Positions 1 through 8,985 of a stretch of 24,334 nucleotides of DNA are shown here, one piece after another. Made by a program: the position numbers and the translations under genes. How positions within the stretch are numbered: the stretch's first letter is position 1; every line of letters starts with the position of its first letter. This DNA comes from a virus. The notes beneath the pieces were generated by a model. It saw nothing but the letters and a program-made list of their open reading frames with translations, was not told where the DNA came from and searched no databases. Where the stretch lies: IMG/VR virus record IMGVR_UViG_3300023179_000501, positions 1 to 24,334 of that record; one strand, written 5' to 3'.

Positions 1-400
1 CGTCTTGTTCGTTTTCACGATCAATTACTTTAACAATATAAAATTTGCGTGCTTTATATTGTTTAGCAAGTTCTTTGTCAGATTCTTTTCCTGTTGACAT
101 AAGTTCTTCGTATACCTCATTTAAAGGTGAACGCTCATTGTCATTTTTAGCCGGATCATAAAACTTTTGCCATTTTCCGTCTACTTGGATTTCGTGAAAC
201 CAAACCTCTTTGAAAGGTGATGAACCGTCTTTTGTAGGAAGAATTCGAACTCGTTTTTGTCCTTGTTTTTCATTATCTTTCAAAAGAGCCGCAAAATATT
301 TTTTCATTCGGTCTTCTGAGGACATTTTTGTTGTAGTGTTTGAACTACTTTGTGATTTTTCGTACTGTGCTAGTACTGCGTCTAATGAATTTGTCGCCAT
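1..400 (-). CDS. 32: gp32-type single-stranded DNA-binding protein, N-terminal part (cut by window edge)
   Basis: The first 133 residues are visible; the gene runs off the left end. The visible core carries a basic strand (K-R-V-R-I-L-P, about residues 49-55), a P-F...W-F-H segment, D-G-K-W, and later K-A-R-K-F-Y-I-V-K-V-I-D-R-E. This is the order of the T4 gp32 OB-fold (I-R-F-L-P-S ... A-P-F ... H-G ... G-K-W ... K-R-K-x-S-Y ... V-V-K-D-P). gp32 coats single-stranded DNA in replication, recombination and repair. The T4 zinc ligands (C-P-V-C) are replaced by S-P-L-N, so this version should not bind zinc in the T4 way; from memory, marine cyanophage gp32 proteins share this loss. The N-terminal 45 residues are polar and Ser/Thr/Lys rich, as expected for the cooperativity arm. 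The start at 400 is preceded only by A/T sequence. The gene stands apart from the tail operon behind a terminator. Confidence 0.8.
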   Translation of the reverse strand, partial: MATNSLDAVLAQYEKSQSSSNTTTKMSSEDRMKKYFAALLKDNEKQGQKRVRILPTKDGSSPFKEVWFHEIQVDGKWQKFYDPAKNDNERSPLNEVYEELMSTGKESDKELAKQYKARKFYIVKVIDRENEQD

Positions 401-444
401 GTTAAAATTAAAATTAAAAGTTTATGTGTATAAAAATGTAAGAG

Positions 445-452
445 TATAAATG
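445..452 (-). promoter_or_regulatory. Possible promoter element, CATTTATA variant
   Basis: Read on the minus strand this is CATTTATA, one mismatch from the TATTTATA box found before most other genes here. It lies 44 bases before the gp32-type start and downstream of a terminator, so a promoter is needed somewhere in this gap. The match is short in very AT-rich sequence, so this is tentative. Confidence 0.3.
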
Positions 453-474
453 TGTTTTGTCAAATGTTAAAAGT

Positions 475-513
475 CAAAAAAGAGTTATAAGGTCACAATC
501 TGTGACCTTATAA
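475..513 (-). terminator. Intrinsic terminator after the proline-rich protein gene
   Basis: A perfect 13-base-pair stem (485-497 with 501-513) has a three-base loop. On the minus strand it is followed by CTC and six T residues (481-476). It starts two bases after the stop codon of the 226-residue gene, so it ends the long tail transcript before the gp32-type gene. Confidence 0.9.
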
Positions 514-514
514 T

Positions 515-1195
515 CTAAGAATTGTATCTGTTTAATAACATGTCGTCCTCATCTTCCATTGGTTCATTAAAAGAGTTTTCTATTTCCGATGGACTGAAAT
601 TTTCTACTTCATCTTGAGTCAATACATATTCGTTTTTACCTGATTTTTCCATTTCGTCTTTTTTGTCGTTGAAAAAATCTGCCAAATTTTGTTTGAAGGG
701 TCCTGAGTCGAGGCTTCTAAGAGCTAATTTCTCTTGTGGTGTTTTAGGTCTAAACTTGTCAAATTTAGTTTCCAAAGAATCAATTTTAGAAACTAAAGAA
801 TCCATTTCTTTTAATTTTTCTTCCATCTTATTAATTTGGTCAAAAAGATTTTTAAAATACTCTTCTTGTTTATCTGCCATAGTTTTTTGAGAATCAACCA
901 AATCTGTAATATCCAATTCTTCACTTTCTTCGTCCTCTCCTTCTTTATCTGGATCAACAAGTTCTACGTCTGGATCTGCAGCAACATCAACAGGCGGTGG
1001 CGCTGCTCCGCCTGAAGGTGGCGGTGGTGCTCCTCCTGGAGGTGGAGGTGGTGCTCCTGCGTCAGGGGGTGGCGGTGGAGCTCCTGCGTCAGGGGGTGGC
1101 GGTGGAGGTGGTGCTCCGGCATCTTGTTCGTTAATATATTGATTAATAAATTTGTATCTATTAATTTCTTCTAATATTTTTTGATCTACTCTCAT
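515..1195 (-). CDS. Proline-rich coiled-coil protein, unknown function (226 aa)
   Basis: I do not recognise the family. Visible order: an amphipathic N-terminal helix (residues 1-22) ending in I-N-E-Q; a proline tract (about 25-70) built from D-A-G-A-P-P-P-P-P units and G-G-A-P-P-P-P; an acidic segment (about 72-98) dense in D and E; a probable coiled coil (about 100-150) with heptad-like K-M-E-E-K-L-K-E-M-D-S-L; and a polar acidic C-terminus. No membrane segment or catalytic motif is visible. The gene starts four bases after the stop of the 74-residue gene and is the last gene before a strong terminator, so it is probably made late with the baseplate proteins. A structural, scaffold or assembly role is the simplest guess. 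The codons of the proline tract form a GC-rich island unlike the surrounding DNA. Confidence 0.85.
   Translation of the reverse strand: MRVDQKILEEINRYKFINQYINEQDAGAPPPPPPPDAGAPPPPPDAGAPPPPPGGAPPPPSGGAAPPPVDVAADPDVELVDPDKEGEDEESEELDITDLVDSQKTMADKQEEYFKNLFDQINKMEEKLKEMDSLVSKIDSLETKFDKFRPKTPQEKLALRSLDSGPFKQNLADFFNDKKDEMEKSGKNEYVLTQDEVENFSPSEIENSFNEPMEDEDDMLLNRYNS
1053..1106 (-). repeat. Tandem 27-bp perfect duplication encoding D-A-G-A-P-P-P-P-P
   Basis: Bases 1053-1079 and 1080-1106 are identical 27-mers, each coding nine residues of the proline tract. Related but diverged units flank them on both sides. Identity at the nucleotide level suggests recent duplication and possible length variation between relatives. 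Confidence 0.9.
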
Positions 1196-1199
1196 TTTT

Positions 1200-1424
1200 T
1201 TATCCGTTTAATAATGTTTTTATACCTGATTTAGTTTCTACTTGAATTTTTTTAAATGTTTTTTTAGTGTTGTCCACTCTTTCGATAAGACCATCTTTCA
1301 TTCTTAAAGTATAGCAATCACCTGTGTCAAGATCACACACTTCCTTGGTTCCGTCACCAATATCTCTTTCAGACATTCTTGTGTTTTTTCCTAAATAGTT
1401 GTCTAATAAAATTTTTGTATTCAT
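1200..1424 (-). CDS. Small protein of unknown function (74 aa)
   Basis: No family is recognised. The protein is basic at its C-terminus (K-K-T-F-K-K-I-Q-V-E-T-K-S-G-I-K) and has two cysteines eight residues apart (V-C-D-L-D-T-G-D-C-Y) that could pair or bind metal. I chose the ATG at 1424 over one at 1466: the earlier one lies inside the end of the hub gene, while the later one is 11 bases after a TATTTATA box. The gene follows the giant hub gene by 19 bases and precedes the proline-rich gene by four, so it is probably in the same transcript. Its place after the hub suggests a tail or virion accessory role, which is inference only. Confidence 0.75.
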   Translation of the reverse strand: MNTKILLDNYLGKNTRMSERDIGDGTKEVCDLDTGDCYTLRMKDGLIERVDNTKKTFKKIQVETKSGIKTLLNG

Positions 1425-1435
1425 ATTTTTTTTAT

Positions 1436-1443
1436 TATAAATA
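1436..1443 (-). promoter_or_regulatory. TATTTATA promoter-like box before the 74-aa gene
   Basis: TATTTATA on the minus strand lies 11 bases before the ATG at 1424 and directly abuts the TGA of the hub gene. It matches the box found upstream of the tape measure, tube, sheath and 1688-residue genes. Confidence 0.5.
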
Positions 1444-4400
1444 TCAAGGTTTCCACAAAATCTCAAATTTATTGTAAGCTTGTTTGATTTCTGCGATTAA
1501 TTTATCAAATTGATTTTTGTCTTCTGTTATTTTTTGGTAGACATCATTGTTTTGATTAATCGGGAACCTCAAAACATATTGTTTAGCCAAAGCATTAACT
1601 GTCGCTAAAATAGGATCATTTGGGTATTGTTGATTAAAATTATTTATATCTTCGTCTAATAATATTATTACGCCGGCCAATCTATTTACCACAAACTCAA
1701 CAAAATCTCTTATTGATCTAAAACTTACAATTGGTACATTTTTATCATTTCCTCTCGACACACAAAAATATTTTCTATTTATGAATTCAAAAAATGAATC
1801 ACCATAGACTTCTTGTAAGTTTATTGTACTATAGTTGTTTTCAAACGAATTAAGTTCAGTACCATTTGAATTTCCTGAGTCGGCAAAAACATAAGTAAAG
1901 GTCATTGCTGCCAATTTATTGGCGGTGTTTCCAGTCAGATCATAATTTTTAGCTTCTAACACTGATCTTATTAGGGAAATAAAATCTTTTGCTGAAACTG
2001 ATGTTGCTTGTGGTGCATCTAAACCTGTAAATCCGTTATATCTACTATTTAATGAAGACGCACAATCTTGATTTTTTGTCAGTTGATCTTTGGAATCCAA
2101 ATTTGAAATTATATTTGCCGCTTGGAATATAACGTTAGTTGAGTCTTTTTTTGTTTTTTCTTCGTTTTCAACTATTTTTTGTTGTAATTTACTTAAAATT
2201 TGAACATTCAACGTTTGTAAAAAATTATCAACTGATGGTAAACTGTAGAAAGGTTGTCTTGTTCCTGTAAACGTTGTTTGGAAATCTCCTTCTGTAATTG
2301 TATGATCAACCTTTGTGATCATGTATGGTCCTGAAAACATAGGAACGTTTCTAATATTAAAATACATCATTGGTTGAATTAAAGCACATCCCATCATTTC
2401 TACAGAACAAGAATAACTTCTATTTTTGTATAAGTTATAAAGTGAAACAGACTGTGTTGTTGTTCTTCTATTTCTATCAACATTGGCCATTTGATTTAAC
2501 ATTTCCAAAGATTCTGAAGTTGGTTTTCCTGGATCTTGAGAAACACTAAAAGACTTGAATATTTGTTGATTTTCTTTTGAAACGTCCACATTGAAACCAA
2601 CAACTTTGTTAGATTTTGCCCAATCAGTTTTATTTGCTTGATTTTCAACTAAAGGATTATCACTTGCTCTTCTTAAATCAAAAGCATCGTCTCTAAATCT
2701 GTAATCAATATTATCTTTCATATCTAAATGTTCGCTTGGTTTTGAACCGTAATAACATAAAAATTTTGGTGAAGTTTGTCTATAATCAACATTTAAAAAA
2801 GTTCCGAACATCATATTTCCAACTTCCAATGTTCCGTCTGGTCTTGGTGTTGGATTTTTTGACGCATCTTGTACATTATAAAAATTTACATATGCAGGTA
2901 ACATGAAGTGTTGGAAATTATTTTGAACAAGAATTGTTGTAACCATATCTAACAATGTGTTTTTGTATGACGTGCTTCCTTGATTTTTATCTGATGCACC
3001 ATCTTCTAACATATCAATAATACCGTAGATATCTACTAAAACTTTATCGCCAACATTTCTACTTGCTCTATCCACTAACAAAACATCTTCAAATAATGTT
3101 TTACTTTCAAAATCAAATCCGGCAATCCAAGTGTCGTTAAGTGCTTTAAATGTTTCCCAAAGCTCAACTCTTGTTTGTTCTGTAAATCCTGCCTCTAATG
3201 GTGCCCTATTCGGTCCTCCGTCTTCTCCTACTAAGATATTTGGTAATTGTTTTCTCACTGATGGTAACAAAACATTTAAAACATTTCCAATGTACAAGTT
3301 ATTTTGTGCAATATAATTATTCATAAGCCTGTAGAATTTTGCTAAATTTGTTCCACTGTTTTGTAAAGAAAGGTTTGTTGGAAATCCCGCAGGTGCTTGT
3401 TGTTGAGTAGTTGTGGTAGTTGTAACTTGTGAATTTTGAGATGAAGGTAAAATATTTTCAATATTAGAAACAAATTGCGGATCACTCACGTTATTTGATG
3501 TTGATCCGTATTGGGCAGTGATTATAAAACTTCTTTCTTGTTCTATTGTAAGTGTATTTTTTGGTGTTGTTTGTCTTATAATAGTGTTCGTTGGATCTCT
3601 CATAACTGATACAACAAAAGTATCTTTTTGATATATATAAACTTTAACCGCATTTGTTAATGTTGCAATTTGTTTCAATTCAAAATCTGTGCTTGTTCCA
3701 CCAGGTATTGTAAAAGATTGTTTTTGATATTGTTGTGCTTGTGGATTTGGTGTTGGTACGTTTTGTGGCGGTTGGACCGGATTTACAGGAGGTATGTTGA
3801 TCAAATTTGGATTGGAATCTGGTAATTTAAATCCATTTAGTTTTTGAGTTGCATATATTTTTATCAATGGAGCGAAGTCCACAACGTTTTTTTCATTAAA
3901 TTGCACATTCAAATCAATAAAAAAATCTGTGATGTATGATCCAGAGTCTTTATATTTAAGTTCGGGTATTGTTGATGATCCAACATAATATTCTAAAGTC
4001 TCCCAAGTTTTTGGGTTTTGTGTTTTAGATTGTGCTAAAGAAATTTGTGGAGGTAAATTACCAAATTCATATGCATTATAACTTATTGGATTTTCAATGT
4101 ATTGTGTTGAGAAAGTATAAAACAATCTTTTATCAAAGTTACTCGGATTTCCAAATTTGAAAGCAACGTTGTAGTTTAAAAATCCAGATAAAATCTGTTG
4201 GAAGGTTGTATTTTGATTTTCTATTGCTGATTGTAGTTTTGTTTCTGAAGATGTACCTACTGGTTTAGATACTTTCATAAGGTTTCTCATCAACAAATGA
4301 AAATTTTGATAACTTTTTTCAATGTCAGGAACTTGTTTTTGAGAAGTTTCAGGCGTGACATTTAAGTCTTTCGTTGGTAATTGTGAAGGTAAAATATCAT

Positions 4401-7400
4401 TATAATCATACAAAGACCTACTAAAATTTAAAAAATGTGTTTCAAAATCATCCAAAAGTTGTATTTCAAATGCAGAAAAAACTTCTTCTATACTTGTATA
4501 ATCATTTTGTTTTCCTGAAATCAAAAAATTTTGTTGGTCTGTTTCATCATTTAATATTTGTTTCATGTATGTTTCAGGATTATTTTTTACTAAGTTTTGA
4601 TTATCAAAATAACCATATTGAGGGCAGTTCCAAAACATTCTAACAGAACCATTAAACAAAGCTGGGTTGTTTGACAGTTCAACTTTCATATTTCCATTTC
4701 TAAATGTTTCTTCTTTTGCTTGATTTAAATTAGAACCAAAAGAAGGGACTATAAAGTAGTTGTCAGGTTCTGTGTCAGATTTAACTAAAACAGACCATGG
4801 AGACACTCTCATAGTTCTTATGTTATTGTTTGGGTCAAAACCTGGAAGCTCATAAATATTTGATCCATTTGTATTTAGTAACAATAATTTTTCATTGTTT
4901 AAATAACCTTGTATTGTAGTAGATGATATACCTTTTGTATAAGAATTTTGGACAACAAAAGTGGATGTGGTTGGTTGTCCTGTATTACTTGTTTGATATA
5001 ATCCAATACCTCCTGTAGTTCCTGAAATTTGTGAAATTATATTAACATTACCGCTCAAAAACGGTCCGTTTATAATTGTCCCTCCTGAAAGTACATTATT
5101 AGATATTTGAGTCACTTGTAAAGGCGGATTTATTACCGTAAAATTAAATGTTTGAGCAGATACTGAATTTACTTTACAAGTAACGTTTCCTAATGTGTTT
5201 CCACTTATTATTTTTTGTATTGTTATTCCAGATATTGATTGACCAGATAGTATTTGACCTATTTGAATTGCCGTAGGTGTATTGTTTGTGATGTTTGCAT
5301 AACTTTTCAAATTAAATGGCGCACCTGAAAAAGAAACATTAAATGGTAATGGAGTCGTATAGAAGCCAGTTCCTCCTGTAACCCCACTTACTTGTCCTGT
5401 TATTAACACGTTTGCATTAAATTGTGGAATGTAAATTGTGTCTCCTGTTTGAATAAAATTGTTTGTTATTGAGTTAATTGTAATCCCAACGCCATTTGAT
5501 TCACATATACCTGTAACATCAAAAGTTGTACATGTTCCCGATATATTTAATCCAACACATGTTCCATTATTTTGTGTTTGACCGCTAAAAAGTTTTAATC
5601 CTTGTATAAATACATTATAATCATCTACAAGTTGTGGATAAAATCCTGTATTGATATCAGTAAAAGGTGGTGTGCCAGTTGTGTCATCTAAAACTAAAGT
5701 GCGTAAAGTACCATCTATAACCAAATTATATGGATATGTTGTTGCTGAAGTGGCGGGATCCCAATTTTTTTTGTAGTTAAAATTTGTCCAAACATCATCT
5801 AAAATATCTTTCCCTGTTTTTTTGTATATTTTATATCTGTGCCATATTGATCCATACTTTAATATCCAAGAATAAGGTAATTTATGAACAGCACCAAATT
5901 TTTTTAATGTTGATATTATGTAGTCTAAATCATTAACAGTACCATTACTCAAAGTTTTATATTTTTCTCTTAGAGTTGCTAATGGTAAACTATTTAAAAA
6001 AAGATAAGCGGCTAATTTGTATGGAGAAAGATCTCTTTGATTATATCTAAAATTATTAACTCCTTTTTGAATTGCGTTTATAAAATATGGGCTATTCAAA
6101 ATCGAGGTTGTTTGCTTTTCATTAACGTAATTATTGTAATTTGAATAAAATAAATTACCTTCTGTTGCAAATTGATCTTTGTATTTTCTTAATTCATAAA
6201 AAGTTTTGAACAATAAAATTTGTGAATTTCCTGTGAAAGACAAAAAATTAAAATGAGTAAAAGGTCTTTTGTCATTATTAGTATCGTTTAAATCAAAGTT
6301 TGCAATTGTTTTTTGTATGTCATTATAACTTATTACATTTTTTGTTTCATATACTTGAGTATCATTATTTAATGATTTTCCGTTTGCTAAATTTTTTTTT
6401 ACCCAATTAAAATTAGTAATTGGATAAATGTCGACAAAATCAAACTCATTTGTAATTGAAGATCCTGTAAAATATTTATCTAAGTTTACTAAACTTTTGG
6501 GATTTAATAATGAAACATTTGGTTGTGATTTTAAAGATTCAAAAATATTTCCGTTGTAAATTACGTTCGGGTTTTTTACATCATTTCTAATATAATTTGT
6601 TACAAATTCTCCTCTGATGAAATTTTGCCAGCTTTCGCCTTGTCCTCCATTAGAAATATGTTTTAAAAAAGTTACATAATTTGAGCTATCTAACAAATAT
6701 TCTTTAATTTTTTTTATCAAAAATGGATTATCAGCTCCCAAACTTTGTAATATATTAACCGCCTCATCATCTGCTTCTGCTTCATACATAGAGAATACAT
6801 ATCCAGATTTTTTATTGAATCTTTCATAATATGAATTTAGAATTAATCTTTCATAAATTTCATAAAAATATTTTGATTCTTCTTTGTTTTGAAAAGTTTC
6901 GTTAGAAATTGCAAAGTCTATTGAATTTAATGAAATTCTATTTGGTTGTAAATTTGTTTCAAATACTGAAGTGTCTTTATCTGCTGTTGATTGTCTTTCA
7001 ACATATCCTTTTATAAATTGTTCTACAAATTCAACTTCTGGCCAAACATCAGGATTGTAGGCTCTATAAGAACTAGCAACAGTTTGATCTCCAGGGTAAA
7101 TAACTTCAAATTTTTCTTTATTATCTTGTCCGATGGATTCTCTTATAACTTGTGGCCAAGGATAAATAGGTTCATTATTTTGTGTTGAGGTTTTAATGTC
7201 AACACTTGGTGCGGTTGTTTGACTTCCAAAAATTGCATCACGTCTATATTTGTTTTCTCTTTGGTCCCAAGCTTTTTTGTGAACCTCATCTAATAGTCTT
7301 AAAAAAGCCTCACCTTGACAATAAAATACTGCTAAAATATTTCTTATACTTGGCACAAAACCTAAACTTCCATTACCTTGTGAATTAAATTTTGCCGATA

Positions 7401-8985
7401 AACTTGCGGTAATCTCTGATTCTGCTTTTTTTCTTTTTTCTGATACAGACTTTCCTATATCATCCGTAATTGACATAAAGGATTTTGGTCCCTCAAAATA
7501 ATATACCGTGTCAAAATTTAATGATAATTGGTTTTTTATATAATTTTTATATTGTTGTATTACGCTGTCGGTTTCTTTAAAATTTCCTGTAGGTGCATTT
7601 TTTTGAGAAGCATATGATTTAACTAAATCAATTTCTTCAAGAGTAATTTTTTTTTGTAATGTCTGTAAAGTTATTGGTACTGCTATTGGTGATGGAGTTG
7701 TAATTCCTCCAATCGTGTATTTACCATCTACACCAAAAACACTATTTTGACCTAAAATATCTTTATATTTATTTATTTCGCTTTCGAGTTTGGTTGCAGC
7801 ATCAAGTTTGTATGAAGGAACTGACTCTTTAAACAAGTAAACATCTTTTTCATTATTTTTTAACACTATTGGGTTATCTTTATCCATGTATGTGGCAAAC
7901 CAAGACGCATTTGTAAATGTAAATATGTTCTGTTGGAAACTCAGTAAGTTTGTTTGGTACACTGACATGTCGGTCAATATTCCCATATTCTCGTCTTGAA
8001 ATTGTTGTAAAATTTCTTTTATAAAATTTTGTAATCTATATTTTAATTGTTGTAATGTAATTTCAGGAAAGTTGTCGTCAATTAGTCCTTTTGACTTATA
8101 TATTGAGTATACTTCTTTCATTTTTTGATATCCTCGGCTGACTACAACTGGTTTACTTACTGTTTCCGTTGCTTTTACTTCATTTCCTTGTTCTTTAGAT
8201 GTTGGAGTTTGAGTCACAAGATTATTATACATTTGAGGAACTGCCATCAATGCTCCAAAGTTAACATAAGAAAGAAGTGTGTATTTATATCCATAAAAAG
8301 TTAATGATATTGAAAAATTACCAGAAGATGGATCAAATCTTGAACTAAAAGATTGTAACATAATTGGAAATTTAATTGCTTTTCCGTAAAATCCTTTTAG
8401 AGTAAGTGTAAATTGTGGATATGGTAACTGGAAAAATGCAGAATATGGTGAATCGTTACCTCCTTCGAAAAGAGCCCTACCTTTTACATCTTCTAACTCA
8501 ACATTTATTACAGGTAAAAAAGAAGTGTCTATAGATACTTTAATTGTTTTCATTCCTAACAATCCATTATCAACAGCCCCTGGTGATCCGTTAGAATAAA
8601 GACTTTGTTTTATATAATAATCATCAGTTTTGTTTGGGTTTTTTACTGCAGTTTGTTTTGGTTGGTTTACACCTTTACCAGAAACGGTATCTTTACCTGT
8701 GAGTTCATCTGACCAATTAGTATCAAAAAATGTTTTACTACCTGGGTTTAAAAAATTTATTTTGCCAACAGAAATTGTTCTTTGTGAATCGTTCATTGCA
8801 GTTCCAATTGCTAATTTTGTTCTCGGAAGTACCGAACATTCTAAGTTTGCATAAATTACTAAATCTTCTTGTTTTACTAATCTATCGCTTATTTTACCTT
8901 CATCATCTATAACTTTGTTTGGATCAATAAGACTTATATTGTCATAATCTAATTCAACCAATATATTTTCTTGTTTATCTACCAT
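1444..8985 (-). CDS. Giant baseplate hub protein (2513 aa), gp27/gpD-like C-terminal part
   Basis: One unbroken frame. Residues about 145-250 form a beta-rich module (L-P-Y-P-Q-F-T-L-T-L-K-G-F-Y-G ... F-D-P-S-S-G-N-F ... L-T-F-Y-G-Y) typical of tail hub or tube-contact proteins. Residues about 1135-1350 are a Gly/Thr/Asn-rich beta segment with two S-G-x-T-G-G-x-G-x-Y signatures, a repeat type common in phage fibres. A Pro/Gln linker lies near 1730-1755 and a Thr/Gln linker near 1870. Residues about 1990-2265 look like a gp27/gpD hub: cysteine-containing strand, Q-P-M-M-Y-F-N-I, then F-S-G-P-Y-M-I-T-K-V-D-H and F-Q-T-T-F-T-G-T-R. Residues about 2330-2440 weakly resemble a muramidase fold. T4 gp27 has about 390 residues, so this is a mosaic several times larger. 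The hub caps the tube and contacts the spike. The start overlaps the LysM protein gene by 11 bases, suggesting coupled translation. The hub role is inferred from the C-terminal motifs and context; the middle is unassigned. Confidence 0.8.
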   Translation of the reverse strand: MVDKQENILVELDYDNISLIDPNKVIDDEGKISDRLVKQEDLVIYANLECSVLPRTKLAIGTAMNDSQRTISVGKINFLNPGSKTFFDTNWSDELTGKDTVSGKGVNQPKQTAVKNPNKTDDYYIKQSLYSNGSPGAVDNGLLGMKTIKVSIDTSFLPVINVELEDVKGRALFEGGNDSPYSAFFQLPYPQFTLTLKGFYGKAIKFPIMLQSFSSRFDPSSGNFSISLTFYGYKYTLLSYVNFGALMAVPQMYNNLVTQTPTSKEQGNEVKATETVSKPVVVSRGYQKMKEVYSIYKSKGLIDDNFPEITLQQLKYRLQNFIKEILQQFQDENMGILTDMSVYQTNLLSFQQNIFTFTNASWFATYMDKDNPIVLKNNEKDVYLFKESVPSYKLDAATKLESEINKYKDILGQNSVFGVDGKYTIGGITTPSPIAVPITLQTLQKKITLEEIDLVKSYASQKNAPTGNFKETDSVIQQYKNYIKNQLSLNFDTVYYFEGPKSFMSITDDIGKSVSEKRKKAESEITASLSAKFNSQGNGSLGFVPSIRNILAVFYCQGEAFLRLLDEVHKKAWDQRENKYRRDAIFGSQTTAPSVDIKTSTQNNEPIYPWPQVIRESIGQDNKEKFEVIYPGDQTVASSYRAYNPDVWPEVEFVEQFIKGYVERQSTADKDTSVFETNLQPNRISLNSIDFAISNETFQNKEESKYFYEIYERLILNSYYERFNKKSGYVFSMYEAEADDEAVNILQSLGADNPFLIKKIKEYLLDSSNYVTFLKHISNGGQGESWQNFIRGEFVTNYIRNDVKNPNVIYNGNIFESLKSQPNVSLLNPKSLVNLDKYFTGSSITNEFDFVDIYPITNFNWVKKNLANGKSLNNDTQVYETKNVISYNDIQKTIANFDLNDTNNDKRPFTHFNFLSFTGNSQILLFKTFYELRKYKDQFATEGNLFYSNYNNYVNEKQTTSILNSPYFINAIQKGVNNFRYNQRDLSPYKLAAYLFLNSLPLATLREKYKTLSNGTVNDLDYIISTLKKFGAVHKLPYSWILKYGSIWHRYKIYKKTGKDILDDVWTNFNYKKNWDPATSATTYPYNLVIDGTLRTLVLDDTTGTPPFTDINTGFYPQLVDDYNVFIQGLKLFSGQTQNNGTCVGLNISGTCTTFDVTGICESNGVGITINSITNNFIQTGDTIYIPQFNANVLITGQVSGVTGGTGFYTTPLPFNVSFSGAPFNLKSYANITNNTPTAIQIGQILSGQSISGITIQKIISGNTLGNVTCKVNSVSAQTFNFTVINPPLQVTQISNNVLSGGTIINGPFLSGNVNIISQISGTTGGIGLYQTSNTGQPTTSTFVVQNSYTKGISSTTIQGYLNNEKLLLLNTNGSNIYELPGFDPNNNIRTMRVSPWSVLVKSDTEPDNYFIVPSFGSNLNQAKEETFRNGNMKVELSNNPALFNGSVRMFWNCPQYGYFDNQNLVKNNPETYMKQILNDETDQQNFLISGKQNDYTSIEEVFSAFEIQLLDDFETHFLNFSRSLYDYNDILPSQLPTKDLNVTPETSQKQVPDIEKSYQNFHLLMRNLMKVSKPVGTSSETKLQSAIENQNTTFQQILSGFLNYNVAFKFGNPSNFDKRLFYTFSTQYIENPISYNAYEFGNLPPQISLAQSKTQNPKTWETLEYYVGSSTIPELKYKDSGSYITDFFIDLNVQFNEKNVVDFAPLIKIYATQKLNGFKLPDSNPNLINIPPVNPVQPPQNVPTPNPQAQQYQKQSFTIPGGTSTDFELKQIATLTNAVKVYIYQKDTFVVSVMRDPTNTIIRQTTPKNTLTIEQERSFIITAQYGSTSNNVSDPQFVSNIENILPSSQNSQVTTTTTTQQQAPAGFPTNLSLQNSGTNLAKFYRLMNNYIAQNNLYIGNVLNVLLPSVRKQLPNILVGEDGGPNRAPLEAGFTEQTRVELWETFKALNDTWIAGFDFESKTLFEDVLLVDRASRNVGDKVLVDIYGIIDMLEDGASDKNQGSTSYKNTLLDMVTTILVQNNFQHFMLPAYVNFYNVQDASKNPTPRPDGTLEVGNMMFGTFLNVDYRQTSPKFLCYYGSKPSEHLDMKDNIDYRFRDDAFDLRRASDNPLVENQANKTDWAKSNKVVGFNVDVSKENQQIFKSFSVSQDPGKPTSESLEMLNQMANVDRNRRTTTQSVSLYNLYKNRSYSCSVEMMGCALIQPMMYFNIRNVPMFSGPYMITKVDHTITEGDFQTTFTGTRQPFYSLPSVDNFLQTLNVQILSKLQQKIVENEEKTKKDSTNVIFQAANIISNLDSKDQLTKNQDCASSLNSRYNGFTGLDAPQATSVSAKDFISLIRSVLEAKNYDLTGNTANKLAAMTFTYVFADSGNSNGTELNSFENNYSTINLQEVYGDSFFEFINRKYFCVSRGNDKNVPIVSFRSIRDFVEFVVNRLAGVIILLDEDINNFNQQYPNDPILATVNALAKQYVLRFPINQNNDVYQKITEDKNQFDKLIAEIKQAYNKFEILWKP

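Noticed and set aside
663-890. Plus-strand open frame opposite the coiled-coil part of the proline-rich protein
   Set aside because: Ser/Leu/Phe-rich complement of Glu/Lys-rich codons; typical antisense shadow.
1000-1130. GC-rich repetitive patch considered as a CRISPR array or foreign insertion
   Set aside because: The repeats are in-frame proline codons inside an open gene and have no spacers.
1425-1466. ATG at 1466 as the start of the small 88-residue frame
   Set aside because: It lies in the end of the hub gene; the ATG at 1424 follows a TATTTATA box and avoids the overlap.
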